From assembly GCA_023400405.1 (NCBI GenBank), contig JAEXFD010000013.1, forward strand, positions 310,001 to 374,000: a stretch of 64,000 nucleotides of DNA, read 5' to 3'. How positions within the stretch are numbered: the first letter of the stretch is position 1; each line of letters begins with the position of its first letter. Shown piece by piece: positions 7,857 to 16,559 of this stretch. The position numbers and the translations under genes were made by a program. Origin of the DNA: Pseudomonadota bacterium. Lineage in GTDB: Bacteria; Pseudomonadota; Alphaproteobacteria; Sphingomonadales; Sphingomonadaceae. The notes under the pieces were generated by a model. That model ran no database searches and was not told the DNA's origin. It saw only the letters and a program-made list of their open reading frames with translations.

Positions 7857-9707
7857 TCACAGCCCCAGAGCGACCGCGCTCCAATAAGTGAGCCCCGCCG
7901 CCACATAGGCGAGCGTGAACAGATAGCCGATCATGAACAGCGGCCATTTCCAGCCATTGGTCTCGCGCCGGGTGACCGCGATCGTCGAGATGCATTGCGG
8001 CGCGAAGACGAACCACATCAGGAAGGCGAGCGCCGTCGGCAGCGTCCAGCGGGTGCGCAGATTGTCGCGGATCGTCGTCTCGCCCCTCGCATCGTCGGGA
8101 TTGTCGACCGCATAGACGGTGCCGATCGCGGCCACCGCCGCCTCGCGCGCGGCCATGGCGGGGAGCAGCGCCAGCGAGATATCGTGGTTGAAGCCGATCG
8201 GACGGACGACGACTTCGATCCCGCTCGCGATGCGGCCGGCGATGGAGTATTCGCTCTGCTTGGCCCCCGCCGGGGCCTGGGGGAAGCTGGCGAGCAGCCA
8301 GAGGATCGCCACGGTCGCGGCGATGGTGGTGCCGGCGCGCTTCAGGAAGATCTCGGCGCGCTGCCACAGGCCGAGCAGAACGTCACCCAGGCGCGGCAGC
8401 TGATATTTGGGCATCTCCATCATGAAGCCCGAGGTCGCACCCTTGGTGACGGTGCGGCGCAGGACGAGCGCCGCGGCGAAGGCGCCGGCGATGCCGAGGA
8501 TGTAGAGGCAGAACAGCACCAGCCCCTGGAGGCCGATGCCAGGAAGCACCGATCGGTTCGGGATCATCGCGCCGATGATGATCGTGTAGACCGGCAGCCG
8601 CGCCGAACAGGTCATCATCGGGGCGATCAGGATGGTGGTGAGCCGGTCCTTCTCGTCCGCGATGGTGCGCGTCGCCATGATGCCCGGGACGGCGCAGGCG
8701 AAGCTGGAGAGCAGCGGGATGAAGGCGCGGCCGGACAGGCCGACGCTGGCCATCACCCGATCCATCAGGAAGGCGGCGCGGACCATATAGCCGGTCGCCT
8801 CCAGCACCAGGATGAAGGCGAACAGGATCAGGATCTGCGGCAGGAACACCACCACCGCACCGACGCCGGCGATCAGCCCCTGCACGATGAAATCATGCAC
8901 GAAGCCGGCCGGCAGCAGGCCACCAACGGCCTCGGCGAGCCAGGCCATGCCCGCCTGGATGGCGTCCATCGGCGCCTGCGCCCAGGCGAAGACCGACTGG
9001 AACATGACGAACATCAGCGCGAGCAGGAGGATCGGGCCGGAGACCGGATGAAGCGCGACCGCGTCGAGCCGGTGGGTCCAGCGGCGCGCGGCGGTTTCCG
9101 AGACGGTGACGGCGGTGGCGATCTGGCGGGCGCGGCGCTGGAGCACGACGATGTCGTGCTGGACACCGGGGCCGGGGCGCACGCGAGGAACCGCGCGGAC
9201 GACCTCGCCGAGCCGCTGCTTGAGATCGTCGAGCCCGCGCTTGCGCACCGCGACGGTGCGCACCACCGGCACGCCCAGTTCGCGCTCGAGCGCTTCCGCA
9301 TCGAGCACCAGCCCATCGCGCCGGGCCAGATCGACCATGTTGAGCGCGACGACGATCGGCAGGCCGAGTGCGACGAGTTGGAGCGTGAAGCGCAGGTGAT
9401 TGTCGAGGTTCGAGGCATCGACCACGACGACGATCGCATCGGGCAGCCGCTCGCCGGCCTGCTTGCCGAACAGCACGTCGCGGGTGACCTGCTCGTCCGG
9501 GCTGGACGGATCGAGGCTGTAGGTGCCGGGCAGGTCGAGCAGCTCGACCGGGCGGCCATCGGGCAGCGCCATGCGGCCGGCATGGCGCTCGACCGTGACG
9601 CCGGGATAATTGCCGACCTTCTGGCGCGCGCCGGTCAGCGCGTTGAACAGGGCGCTCTTGCCGGCATTGGGATTGCCGACCAGCGCGACCAGCGGCGCGG
9701 CGTTCAT
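7857..9707 (-). CDS. feoB: Ferrous iron transporter FeoB
   Basis: This inner membrane Fe(II) importer is 616 residues. The N-terminal G domain shows G1 GNPNAGKSALFNALTG, G3 DLPGTYSLDPSSPDEQVTRD and G4 NMVD; the rest is a multi-span membrane domain with the two Gate regions (for example FIPLLSSFACAVPGIMATRTI with its conserved Cys). It is shorter than the E. coli protein but close to the usual short alphaproteobacterial form. The ATG overlaps the feoA stop (ATGA). No feoC is present. Confidence 0.96.
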   Translation of the reverse strand: MNAAPLVALVGNPNAGKSALFNALTGARQKVGNYPGVTVERHAGRMALPDGRPVELLDLPGTYSLDPSSPDEQVTRDVLFGKQAGERLPDAIVVVVDASNLDNHLRFTLQLVALGLPIVVALNMVDLARRDGLVLDAEALERELGVPVVRTVAVRKRGLDDLKQRLGEVVRAVPRVRPGPGVQHDIVVLQRRARQIATAVTVSETAARRWTHRLDAVALHPVSGPILLLALMFVMFQSVFAWAQAPMDAIQAGMAWLAEAVGGLLPAGFVHDFIVQGLIAGVGAVVVFLPQILILFAFILVLEATGYMVRAAFLMDRVMASVGLSGRAFIPLLSSFACAVPGIMATRTIADEKDRLTTILIAPMMTCSARLPVYTIIIGAMIPNRSVLPGIGLQGLVLFCLYILGIAGAFAAALVLRRTVTKGATSGFMMEMPKYQLPRLGDVLLGLWQRAEIFLKRAGTTIAATVAILWLLASFPQAPAGAKQSEYSIAGRIASGIEVVVRPIGFNHDISLALLPAMAAREAAVAAIGTVYAVDNPDDARGETTIRDNLRTRWTLPTALAFLMWFVFAPQCISTIAVTRRETNGWKWPLFMIGYLFTLAYVAAGLTYWSAVALGL

Positions 9708-9976
9708 GCGCCGGGGCTGACGTGGATCGCGGCGGCGACGTGACGACGCAGCGCGACGGTCATCCGGCCGATGCGGCAGGCGACCGGGCCGCGGCCGAGC
9801 AGGCCGGACTTGTGGAGCAGCGCCACTTCCACGCCTTCATCGAGGCCGAGCTCGCGCAGCCGCCGGCCCTCGGGCTCGCTCAGCGCCTGCCAATCGACGC
9901 CGGCGACGGTACCGGTCTGGTTACGGGGCATCTGGACGAGGCGAATCGGCACGGCAATGACGGCGGTGGCATTCAT
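9704..9976 (-). CDS. feoA: Ferrous iron transport protein A
   Basis: This 90-residue SH3-like cytoplasmic protein supports FeoB. It has the family pattern LREL(G)LDEGVEVALLHKSGLLGRGPVACRIGRMTVALRRHVAAAIHV. I chose the ATG at 9974-9976. The frame can be pushed to a TTG at 9992-9994, but that codon lies inside a Fur-box-like operator, so the shorter form is better. It is coupled to feoB by a four-base overlap. Confidence 0.9.
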   Translation of the reverse strand: MNATAVIAVPIRLVQMPRNQTGTVAGVDWQALSEPEGRRLRELGLDEGVEVALLHKSGLLGRGPVACRIGRMTVALRRHVAAAIHVSPGA

Positions 9977-9979
9977 GAT

Positions 9980-9998
9980 GCGAGTGATTATCAATAAC
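9980..9998 (-). promoter_or_regulatory. Fur-box-like operator before feoAB
   Basis: Just upstream of feoA, on the minus strand, a 19-base window contains TGATAATCA exactly and matches the classical E. coli Fur box GATAATGATAATCATTATC at 14 of 19 positions by eye. Iron-repressed feoAB is known in many proteobacteria. The regulator here could be Fur or a relative; binding is inferred. Confidence 0.45.
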
Positions 9999-10054
9999 GG
10001 CGCAAGAATGCCAGTGGGTAGTGTCCCTTATTGCGGGAGGGCCCCAGCACTCCC

Positions 10055-10711
10055 TCAGATCGCGGGATAGCGCAGGCGTCCGATGAAGCGCGACAGGCTG
10101 AAATGGCGTTCCGAGGGCACCAGCCACTTCGCCTTGGCCTTTTCGAACTGCATGATGTTCTCGATCCGCCGGGCAAGAAAGGCACGGGTCTCCGCATGGC
10201 CCTCGCTCTCGTCGGCGAGGAACACCGCCAGGGTGGCGGCATAGACCGCACCGAGCGTCGCGCGCTTGCTGTAGTGATTGTAATCGGTGGCGGTATCGCC
10301 GGCGGCGCGCCACATCGTATCGGCGGCGCGCCAGCCGAGCCGGGCGGCGCGCGGCGTGTTCTGCGGCAAGGCGAGGATCGCGGCGGCGCGGCGCAACGCC
10401 TCCCGATTGGGCGCGAGCAGATCGAGCCGCGCCTCGACCAGCGCCGTGATCCGTGCGCGGATCTTCATCGCGGCCAGCGCTTCCGGCGTGAAGCGGGCGA
10501 GCATCGCGGCGTCGATGGCGGCGAACCAGGCGTCGATCATCGCCACGGAGCCATCGGTGAAGGCGAGCCGGGCGACATCGCGATCGACGCCGAGCGAATC
10601 GGCCGCGGCATCGAGCGCACGCATGTTCCAGCCGTCGAACGCCGCATTGGTGGCGATCGCCGGCGCCAGTGCGGGGCGGAGTTCGTCGAGAGTCGCGTCG
10701 CGAAGGTCCAT
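10055..10711 (-). CDS. COQ9 family ubiquinone biosynthesis protein
   Basis: This 218-residue protein is the bacterial relative of COQ9, a lipid-binding helper of ubiquinone synthesis. The signature DTATDYNHYSKRATLGAVYAATLAVFLAD is near-diagnostic. The ATG at 10709-10711 overlaps the EamA stop (TGATG), with a GTG one codon earlier as the other option. It is co-transcribed with the transporter upstream; whether they share a function is unknown. Confidence 0.88.
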   Translation of the reverse strand: MDLRDATLDELRPALAPAIATNAAFDGWNMRALDAAADSLGVDRDVARLAFTDGSVAMIDAWFAAIDAAMLARFTPEALAAMKIRARITALVEARLDLLAPNREALRRAAAILALPQNTPRAARLGWRAADTMWRAAGDTATDYNHYSKRATLGAVYAATLAVFLADESEGHAETRAFLARRIENIMQFEKAKAKWLVPSERHFSLSRFIGRLRYPAI

Positions 10712-11640
10712 CACGCCGGTTTAGGCGCCTCGCCGCCCGACGCAAGCCGCGGCCCGCCGCTGCGGACCAGCACCAGCGCGATCGCGACCAGCACCGCGCC
10801 GATGAAATCCGCGGTGCCGAGCGTCTCGCCATAGACGATCCAGCCGACCGCGCCGGCCACCACCGGCTGGGTGAGCAGCGCGATGCCGACGATCAGCGGC
10901 GAAAGATGGCCGATCGCATAGATCATCAGCCCCTGCCCCACCACCTGGCTCGCCAGCGCGAGCCCGATCAACACGCCCCAATGGCCGGGCCACACTTTCT
11001 CGCCGAGCATCAACGCGGCGACGAGCAGCGGGACGATGCTCGCCAGCGTCGAAAGCGCGAGCGCGGGGAGTGGCGCCATCGCTCCGCGCACCTTCGCCAT
11101 CAGGATGAAGTAGACGGTGTAGAGCGTGCCGGCGAGCAGGCAGAGCAAATCGCCGGCGAGGTGCCGCGGCGAGAGCTGGAAGGAGCGGCCGAGCAGCAGC
11201 GCCGCCCCGGCCGCGGCGAGCGCGAGCGCGAGGCCCTGGGCGCGGTTCGGCCAGGCGCGGACGGCGAAGAAGCCGTAGATCGGGAACATCAGCGTCGCCG
11301 AATTGCCGAACAGCGTCGCATTGGCGAGCGTCGTGCGCAGGATGCCGAGGTGCCAGCTCGCCAGGTCCGCGGCGAAGGCGATGCCGCCGAGTGCGATCGG
11401 CAGTGCCAGTCCCGCCGCGCCGGCAAAAGCGCGACGCTGGCTCGCCAAGGCAAGCGCCACCAGCACCGGCGCCGCGAGCGCGATCCGCCAGAACCCCGCC
11501 GCCACCGGCCCGACATCGGCGAGCCGCACGAACCACGGCCCGAAGGCCAGCGCCATGTTCCCGGCGAGCAGTCCGACCACGGGCAGCGCAGCGGCGATTG
11601 GCCGCGGCGAAGCTTTTCTTGGGGAGGCGGACTCGTGCAT
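10711..11640 (-). CDS. EamA/DMT family transporter
   Basis: This 309-residue integral membrane protein has about ten hydrophobic segments in two EamA halves (WRIALAAPVLVALALA; AGDLLCLLAGTLYTVYFILMAK; PVVAGAVGWIVYGETLGTADFIGAVLVAIALVLV). DMT transporters usually export amino acids or other metabolites; the substrate here is unknown. It is translationally coupled to COQ9 downstream and divergent from the flavin oxidoreductase 56 bases away. Confidence 0.85.
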   Translation of the reverse strand: MHESASPRKASPRPIAAALPVVGLLAGNMALAFGPWFVRLADVGPVAAGFWRIALAAPVLVALALASQRRAFAGAAGLALPIALGGIAFAADLASWHLGILRTTLANATLFGNSATLMFPIYGFFAVRAWPNRAQGLALALAAAGAALLLGRSFQLSPRHLAGDLLCLLAGTLYTVYFILMAKVRGAMAPLPALALSTLASIVPLLVAALMLGEKVWPGHWGVLIGLALASQVVGQGLMIYAIGHLSPLIVGIALLTQPVVAGAVGWIVYGETLGTADFIGAVLVAIALVLVRSGGPRLASGGEAPKPA

Positions 11641-11696
11641 GCGCCCCTCTAACGCCCTATTTGCCGCTCGCCACCCAATCCGGAGCGAAAATCCCG

Positions 11697-12803
11697 ATGC
11701 CCAGCCTGTTCGATCCCATCCAGCTCGGCGCGATCCACGCGCCCAATCGCATCCTGATGGCGCCGCTCACCCGCGGACGGGCGACCCGCGAACATGTGCC
11801 GACGCCGATCATGGCCGACTATTATCGCCAGCGCGCCAGTGCCGGGCTGATCCTGACCGAGGCGACCGGGATCAGCCGGCAGGGCCTGGGCTGGGCCTAT
11901 GCGCCGGGCCTGTGGAGCGAGGAACAGGTCGAGGCGTGGAAGCCGATCGTCGCCGCGGTGCACGAGGCCGGCGGGCGGATCGCCGCGCAGCTCTGGCACA
12001 TGGGCCGGCTGGTCCATCCCGATTTCCTGGGCGGCGAGGCGCCGGTCTCGGCTTCGGCGACCATCGCGCCGGGCACCGTGCGCACCTATCCGGCGGAGGA
12101 TAGCGGCGAGAACAAGCGGCCCTATGGCGAGGCGCGGCCGCTGCGCACCGACGAGATTCCCGGCCTGCTCGACGATTATGCCCGCGCCGCCCGGAACGCG
12201 ATCCGCGCCGGCTTCGACGGGGTGCAGGTCCATGCGGCGAACGGCTACCTCATCGACCAGTTCCTGCGCGACAATTCGAACTTCCGCGACGACGACTATG
12301 GCGGCTCGATCCCCAACCGTATCCGCCTGCTGCGCGAAGTGACCCAACGCGTGGTCGACACAATCGGCGGCGATCGCACCGGCGTGCGCCTCTCGCCCAA
12401 TGGCGAAGTGCAGGGCGTCAACGACAGCAATCCCGCGCCGCTGTTCGAAGCCGCCGCCGCCGCGCTCGACGAGATCGGCATCGCCTTCCTCGAGATGCGC
12501 GAGCCGCGCCCGGGCGGCAGCCGCGGCCTGCCCGACCATCCGCCGGTGCATCCGGTGATGCGCAAGGTGTTCAAGGGGCCGCTGATCCTCAATTCGGACT
12601 ATCATGCCGAGGATGCGCAGGCGGCGCTCGATGCGGGCGATGCGGACGCAATCGCCTTCGGCCGCACCTTCCTCGCCAATCCCGACCTGCCGCGCCGGCT
12701 GAACGAAGGCGCGCCGCTCAATCCGCAGCGCGAGGAGTTGTTCTATATCGGCGGGGCGGAGGGCTATACCGACTATCCGACGCTGGAAGAGCGGAGCGCG
12801 TAG
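11697..12803 (+). CDS. Old yellow enzyme family alkene reductase
   Basis: This 368-residue FMN-dependent TIM-barrel enzyme reduces activated C=C bonds with NAD(P)H. Seen here: PIQLGAIHAPNRILMAPLTRGRA at the start, LTEATGISRQGLGW, AQLWHMGRLVHPDF, and HAANGYLIDQFLRDNSNFRDDDYGGS, the classical OYE signature with the substrate-binding His/Asn pair. Closest to the NemA type (inference). Start at 11697 gives the normal N-terminus. A second, different OYE is at 40614-41732. Confidence 0.93.
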   Translation: MPSLFDPIQLGAIHAPNRILMAPLTRGRATREHVPTPIMADYYRQRASAGLILTEATGISRQGLGWAYAPGLWSEEQVEAWKPIVAAVHEAGGRIAAQLWHMGRLVHPDFLGGEAPVSASATIAPGTVRTYPAEDSGENKRPYGEARPLRTDEIPGLLDDYARAARNAIRAGFDGVQVHAANGYLIDQFLRDNSNFRDDDYGGSIPNRIRLLREVTQRVVDTIGGDRTGVRLSPNGEVQGVNDSNPAPLFEAAAAALDEIGIAFLEMREPRPGGSRGLPDHPPVHPVMRKVFKGPLILNSDYHAEDAQAALDAGDADAIAFGRTFLANPDLPRRLNEGAPLNPQREELFYIGGAEGYTDYPTLEERSA

Positions 12804-12811
12804 CGCCGAGA

Positions 12812-12999
12812 TTTTCACGCGAAGGCGCGAAGGCGCGAAGATTATTTCGCGCAGAGGCGCAGAGGACGCATAGAAGAAGGCGCGCGAAGCGCTTCGCATC
12901 TCATTAGCGATGCGAATGAGTGCCTGCGGCGCGTGGAGGGACCACGTCTCTGCGCCTCTGCGCGAACAAAACTTCGTCGCGCCTTCGCGTGGAATTAAA
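12812..12999. repeat. Dispersed palindromic element, copy 2
   Basis: This occupies almost the whole gap between the OYE gene and the next minus-strand gene. Outer arms (TTCACGCGAAGGCGCGAAG at the left, an imperfect inverse at about 12971-12994) enclose inner arms CGCGCAGAGGCGCAGAG (12848-12864) and its inverse (about 12948-12964). The core shares a TGCCTGCGGCGC stretch with copy 3. It may also end transcription of the two convergent genes. Confidence 0.75.
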
Positions 13000-13003
13000 G
13001 AGC

Positions 13004-13423
13004 CTACGCCTCAGTCTCGTCGATCGCGGTCAGCCATTCGGTCAGGCCGGCGCGCATCGCGGTGCGGGCCTTGGGCTGGGCGATTGCGAAGGCGAGGACG
13101 ACCAGCAGCGGCCAGCCGAAGATCAGCCAAAGGATCACGCCGGCGAACAGCACGCCCATCGCCGCCAGCGCGAGCTGGCCCTGGCCGGTCTGGCCGATCT
13201 GCAGCGTCCGCGGGCCCTGGGCGTCGAACCAGTTCTGGGTGGTGAACGCGAGCGTGGGGCTGCCGGCATAACGCGAGGCCGGGGCCTGCGAACGCAGCTC
13301 CGCCCGGCGCTCCGGCGTCCGGGCCGGTGTCGGCCGCGAGGCAGGCTCCCCCGACAGCGTATCGATCACGACGAGCCGACGGCCCTGCTCCACCACGCGG
13401 TAGCGGGACGGAGGCATGTCCAC
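13004..13423 (-). CDS. Small membrane protein at the end of the rib operon, unknown
   Basis: This 139-residue protein is not recognised. The first 80 residues are polar and proline-rich; residues about 83-115 are a long hydrophobic stretch (one or two membrane passes), followed by a short charged tail. I use the GTG at 13423 because TGAGGA sits seven bases before it; an ATG two codons in is the alternative. It follows ribH by 10 bases, so it is probably co-transcribed with riboflavin synthesis. A flavin role is only a guess. Confidence 0.65.
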   Translation of the reverse strand: MDMPPSRYRVVEQGRRLVVIDTLSGEPASRPTPARTPERRAELRSQAPASRYAGSPTLAFTTQNWFDAQGPRTLQIGQTGQGQLALAAMGVLFAGVILWLIFGWPLLVVLAFAIAQPKARTAMRAGLTEWLTAIDETEA

Positions 13424-13433
13424 CGGCCAGTCC

Positions 13434-13853
13434 TCAACCGAAGCGGCTCTTGAGCGCCAGCATCGCCAGCGCCGCCTTGGCCGCCTCCCCGCCCTTGTCC
13501 TTCTCGTCGGGCCGGGCGCGGACCAGCGCCTGCTCCTCGTTCTCGACCGTGAGGATGCCGTTGCCGACCGCGAGCCCGTCCATCGACAGCGCCATCAGCC
13601 CGCGCGCGCTTTCGCCCGCGACGATCTCGAAATGATAGGTCTCGCCACGGATCACCACGCCCAGGCCGACGAACGCATCGTAGCGCCCGCTCTCGGCCGC
13701 GAGCGCGATGGCGCCAGGCACTTCGAGCGCGCCGGGCACGGTCACCGTCTCATGGGCATGCCCTGCTTCCTCGATCGCGGCGCGCGCGCCTTCAAGCAGC
13801 AGGTCGTTGAGATGGGCGTAGAAACGCGCCTCGACGATCAGGACCTTGGCCAA
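13434..13853 (-). CDS. ribH: 6,7-dimethyl-8-ribityllumazine synthase
   Basis: This 139-residue enzyme condenses the RibBX product with the RibD product to make lumazine, the riboflavin synthase substrate. Motifs: VEARFYAHLNDLLLEGA, VPGALEVPGAIALA, YDAFVGLGVVIRGETYHFEIVAGES and GNGILTVENEEQA. The start must be a TTG at 13851-13853, preceded by GGAGA with a seven-base gap and two bases after the ribBX stop; a longer upstream frame is a shadow of ribBX. Confidence 0.95.
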   Translation of the reverse strand: MAKVLIVEARFYAHLNDLLLEGARAAIEEAGHAHETVTVPGALEVPGAIALAAESGRYDAFVGLGVVIRGETYHFEIVAGESARGLMALSMDGLAVGNGILTVENEEQALVRARPDEKDKGGEAAKAALAMLALKSRFG

Positions 13854-13855
13854 GT

Positions 13856-15004
13856 TCAATTCTCCGGGATCGGGCGCTCGCCGACGATCGACAGGCCATA
13901 GCCGTCGAGCCCGACCAGCGTGTGATGGGTGTTGGTGAGCAGGATCATGTCCTGCACGCCGAGTTCGGTAAGGATCGTCGCGCCGACGCCGTAATCGCGC
14001 AGCTCGTCCATGTCCTTGGCCTCGAGCATGCCGGCGCGCGCCTGGAGCGCCATGGTGAACTGATCGGGCCGCGGCTTGTTGATCACCACCACCACGCCGG
14101 CCCCCGCCTCGCCGATGATCTCCATCGAGCGGCGCAGCAGCCCGCCGCGATCCCCACCCTCGCCGAACAGGTCGCTGAACGGGGACACCGAATGCATGCG
14201 GACGAGCGTGGGCGTGGCCGGATCGATCCTGCCCTTGACCAGCGCGACCTGCTCGCTCTCGGTCGCCTTGTTCCAGAAGGTGAGCGCAGTCCAGTCGCCG
14301 CCCCATTCGCTGGTGAAGCGCGCCTCGGCCCGCTTCTCGACGAGGTGATCGTGGCGGCGGCGATAGGCGATCAGGTCGCGGATCGTGCCGAGCTTGAGAT
14401 TGTGGAACTGGGCGAAGGCGATCAGGTCGTCGAGACGCGCCATCGTCCCGTCATCCTTCATGATCTCGCAGATCACGCCCGAAGGATTGAGCCCGGCGAG
14501 CCGCGCGAGATCGACCGCCGCCTCGGTATGGCCCGTGCGGACGAGCACGCCGCCATCGCGCGCGATCAGCGGGAAGACATGGCCGGGCGAAGTGATCGCA
14601 TCGGGGCCGTTGGCCGCATCGATCGCGACGGCGACGGTGCGTGCGCGATCCGCGGCGGAGATGCCGGTGGAGATGCCTTCCTTGGCTTCGATCGAAACGG
14701 TGAAGGCCGTGCCGAGCGGGGTGCCGTTGATCCGCGCCATCGGCTCCAGCTGGAGCTGGCGGCCGCGTTCGGCGGTGAGCGCGAGGCAGATCAGCCCGCG
14801 GCCGAAGCGGGCCATGAAATTGACGGCGTCGGGCGTCGCCATCTGGGCGGGGATGATCAGGTCGCCTTCATTCTCGCGATCCTCGTCATCGACCAGGATC
14901 ACCATGCGGCCGTTGCGCGCCTCGTCGATCAGCTCCTCCGGCGAGGAGAGGAAGCCGTGCTTCAGTCGCCCGAGGGTTTCATTGGCTCGTTCAGGCTTTG
15001 CCAC
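13856..15004 (-). CDS. ribB: 3,4-dihydroxy-2-butanone-4-phosphate synthase with a degenerate RibA domain (RibBX)
   Basis: The N-terminal half is an intact DHBP synthase (DDEDRENEGDLIIPAQMATPDAVNFM, GISAADRARTV, RTGHTEAAVDLARLAGL), which makes the four-carbon unit for lumazine. The C-terminal half looks like GTP cyclohydrolase II (LVRMHSVSPFSDLFGEGGDRGGLLRRS, then GATILTELGVQDMILLTNTHHTLVGLDGYGL), but all three zinc cysteines of the usual C-x10-C-x-C motif are gone. Such RibBX proteins are known in alphaproteobacteria and keep only DHBP synthase activity. 382 residues. It overlaps ribE by 14 bases. Confidence 0.93.
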   Translation of the reverse strand: MAKPERANETLGRLKHGFLSSPEELIDEARNGRMVILVDDEDRENEGDLIIPAQMATPDAVNFMARFGRGLICLALTAERGRQLQLEPMARINGTPLGTAFTVSIEAKEGISTGISAADRARTVAVAIDAANGPDAITSPGHVFPLIARDGGVLVRTGHTEAAVDLARLAGLNPSGVICEIMKDDGTMARLDDLIAFAQFHNLKLGTIRDLIAYRRRHDHLVEKRAEARFTSEWGGDWTALTFWNKATESEQVALVKGRIDPATPTLVRMHSVSPFSDLFGEGGDRGGLLRRSMEIIGEAGAGVVVVINKPRPDQFTMALQARAGMLEAKDMDELRDYGVGATILTELGVQDMILLTNTHHTLVGLDGYGLSIVGERPIPEN

Positions 15005-15599
15005 GAAGCGCCTCCATGCGCTGCAGATAACGCGCGAGCACGTCGATTTCGAGATTGACCGCCTGGCCGGGCGCGAGCCGGCCGAAGGTGGTGACCGCGG
15101 CGGTGTGCGGAATGATGTTGAGATCGAATTCGACGCCCTCGGCAGTGTCGCGCACGGCGTTGACCGTCAGCGAGACGCCATCGACCGTAATCGATCCCTT
15201 GGGCGCGATGTACGGCGCCAGCTCGAGGCCCGCGGCGATCACGACGTGATGCGATCCGCCGACTTCGTCGATCGACCGGACGGTGCCGATCCCATCGACA
15301 TGGCCGGTGACGATATGCCCGCCCAGTTCCTCGCCCAGCCGCAGCGCGCGTTCCAGGTTGAGCCGCCGGCCCGAGGTCCACATGCCCGGCGCGGTGCGCG
15401 AGACTGTCTCGCCCGACACGTCGAACGCGACCCAATCGGGGCCCTTGTCGACCACGGTGAGGCAGACGCCCGAACAGGCGATCGACGCGCCGAGATCGAT
15501 CTCGGGCGTCGGGAAGCGAGTCGCGACGCGAACGTGCAGGTCGCCCTGCCTCTCGGTGGCATCGATGGTGCCGATATCGGTGACTATGCCGGTGAACAT
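14991..15599 (-). CDS. ribE: Riboflavin synthase (alpha subunit)
   Basis: This 202-residue enzyme dismutates two lumazines to riboflavin and the RibD product. The two internal repeats are visible: MFTGIVTDIGTI with IACSGVCLTVVD in the first, and GHIVTGHVDGIGTV with KGSITVDGVSLTVNAV in the second. Its ATG directly abuts the ribD stop with no spacer, and its end overlaps the start of ribBX by 14 bases, showing tight translational coupling in the rib operon. Confidence 0.96.
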   Translation of the reverse strand: MFTGIVTDIGTIDATERQGDLHVRVATRFPTPEIDLGASIACSGVCLTVVDKGPDWVAFDVSGETVSRTAPGMWTSGRRLNLERALRLGEELGGHIVTGHVDGIGTVRSIDEVGGSHHVVIAAGLELAPYIAPKGSITVDGVSLTVNAVRDTAEGVEFDLNIIPHTAAVTTFGRLAPGQAVNLEIDVLARYLQRMEALRGKA

Positions 15600-16559
15600 T
15601 CAACCTTCCTTGCGGCGCTCGTAGACTTCGAGCCGGTCGCTGCCAAGCGCGCGTGCATCGCGCAGCGTCCAGCGGCCATGTGCCTCGGCCAGGCTGGCCA
15701 GCCCGAGATCGCCGAGTGCCGACTTGCCCTCGCCAATCAGGATCGGCGCCCGATAGAGCAGCAGGCGATCGACCAGGTCCGCACGCAGGAACGACGCGGC
15801 GGTTTCCGCCCCGCCTTCGACCAGAAGATGGTCAACATCGTCCAGAGCGGCAATGTCCTCCGGGCGGCGCAGATCGCCGGCGGAGGACAGGACAATCCGG
15901 CGCGGGGCGCGGTCTTCGAGGCCGGGCAGGCGGACGTTGAGCCGGGGCGAATCGATCTCCACGGTGCGGCGCCCGACCAGGATCGCCTCGGCCCTTGCGC
16001 GTTCGAGATGGGCGTGGGCGCGGGCCTGCGGGCCGGTGATCCAGCGGCTCTCGCCCGAGGCGAGCGCGATGCGGCCATCGAGCGACGTGGCAAGCTTGAG
16101 CGTGACATGCGGCCGGCCGAGCGCGCGGCGCGTGAGGAAGCCGGCCATCGCGCGGCGTGCCTCCGCAGCGCCGATGCCGGTAGCGACCTCGATGCCCGCG
16201 TCGCGCAGCCGCGCCAGGCCCTGGCCGTCGGTGCGCGGATCGGGATCGCCGATCGCGGCGACGACTCGGCCGACGCTGGCGGCAACGAGCAGGTCCGCAC
16301 AGGCGGGGCCGCGCGGCGAGGCGTGCGCGCAGGGTTCGAGCGTGACGAAGACAGTTGCGCCGCGCGACTTTTCGCCGGCTTCGGCCAGCGCCATCGCTTC
16401 GGCATGGGGGCGCCCGCCCGGCTGGGTCCAGCCGCGGCCGACAACGACGTCGTCGCGCACGATCACGCAGCCGACATTGGGATTGGGCGCCGTCCGGCCG
16501 CGACCGCGCTCGGAGAGCGCCAGCGCCGCGCCCATCCAGCGCGCGTCGTTCAGAGCCAC
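15600..16559 (-). CDS. ribD: Bifunctional riboflavin deaminase/reductase
   Basis: This 319-residue enzyme performs the second and third steps of riboflavin synthesis. The N-terminal deaminase has the zinc set His52-Ala-Glu54, Cys77 and Cys87 (LEPCAHASPRGPAC). The C-terminal reductase shows LKLATSLDGRIALASGESRWITG and LLVEGGAETAASFL. It overlaps the upstream membrane-protein gene by 10 bases and abuts ribE. No FMN riboswitch-like sequence is apparent before it. Confidence 0.96.
   Translation of the reverse strand: MALNDARWMGAALALSERGRGRTAPNPNVGCVIVRDDVVVGRGWTQPGGRPHAEAMALAEAGEKSRGATVFVTLEPCAHASPRGPACADLLVAASVGRVVAAIGDPDPRTDGQGLARLRDAGIEVATGIGAAEARRAMAGFLTRRALGRPHVTLKLATSLDGRIALASGESRWITGPQARAHAHLERARAEAILVGRRTVEIDSPRLNVRLPGLEDRAPRRIVLSSAGDLRRPEDIAALDDVDHLLVEGGAETAASFLRADLVDRLLLYRAPILIGEGKSALGDLGLASLAEAHGRWTLRDARALGSDRLEVYERRKEG

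Noticed and set aside
9977..9994. Longer feoA starting at TTG 9992-9994
   Set aside because: It adds six residues not typical of FeoA and lies inside the operator-like sequence; the ATG at 9976 is better.
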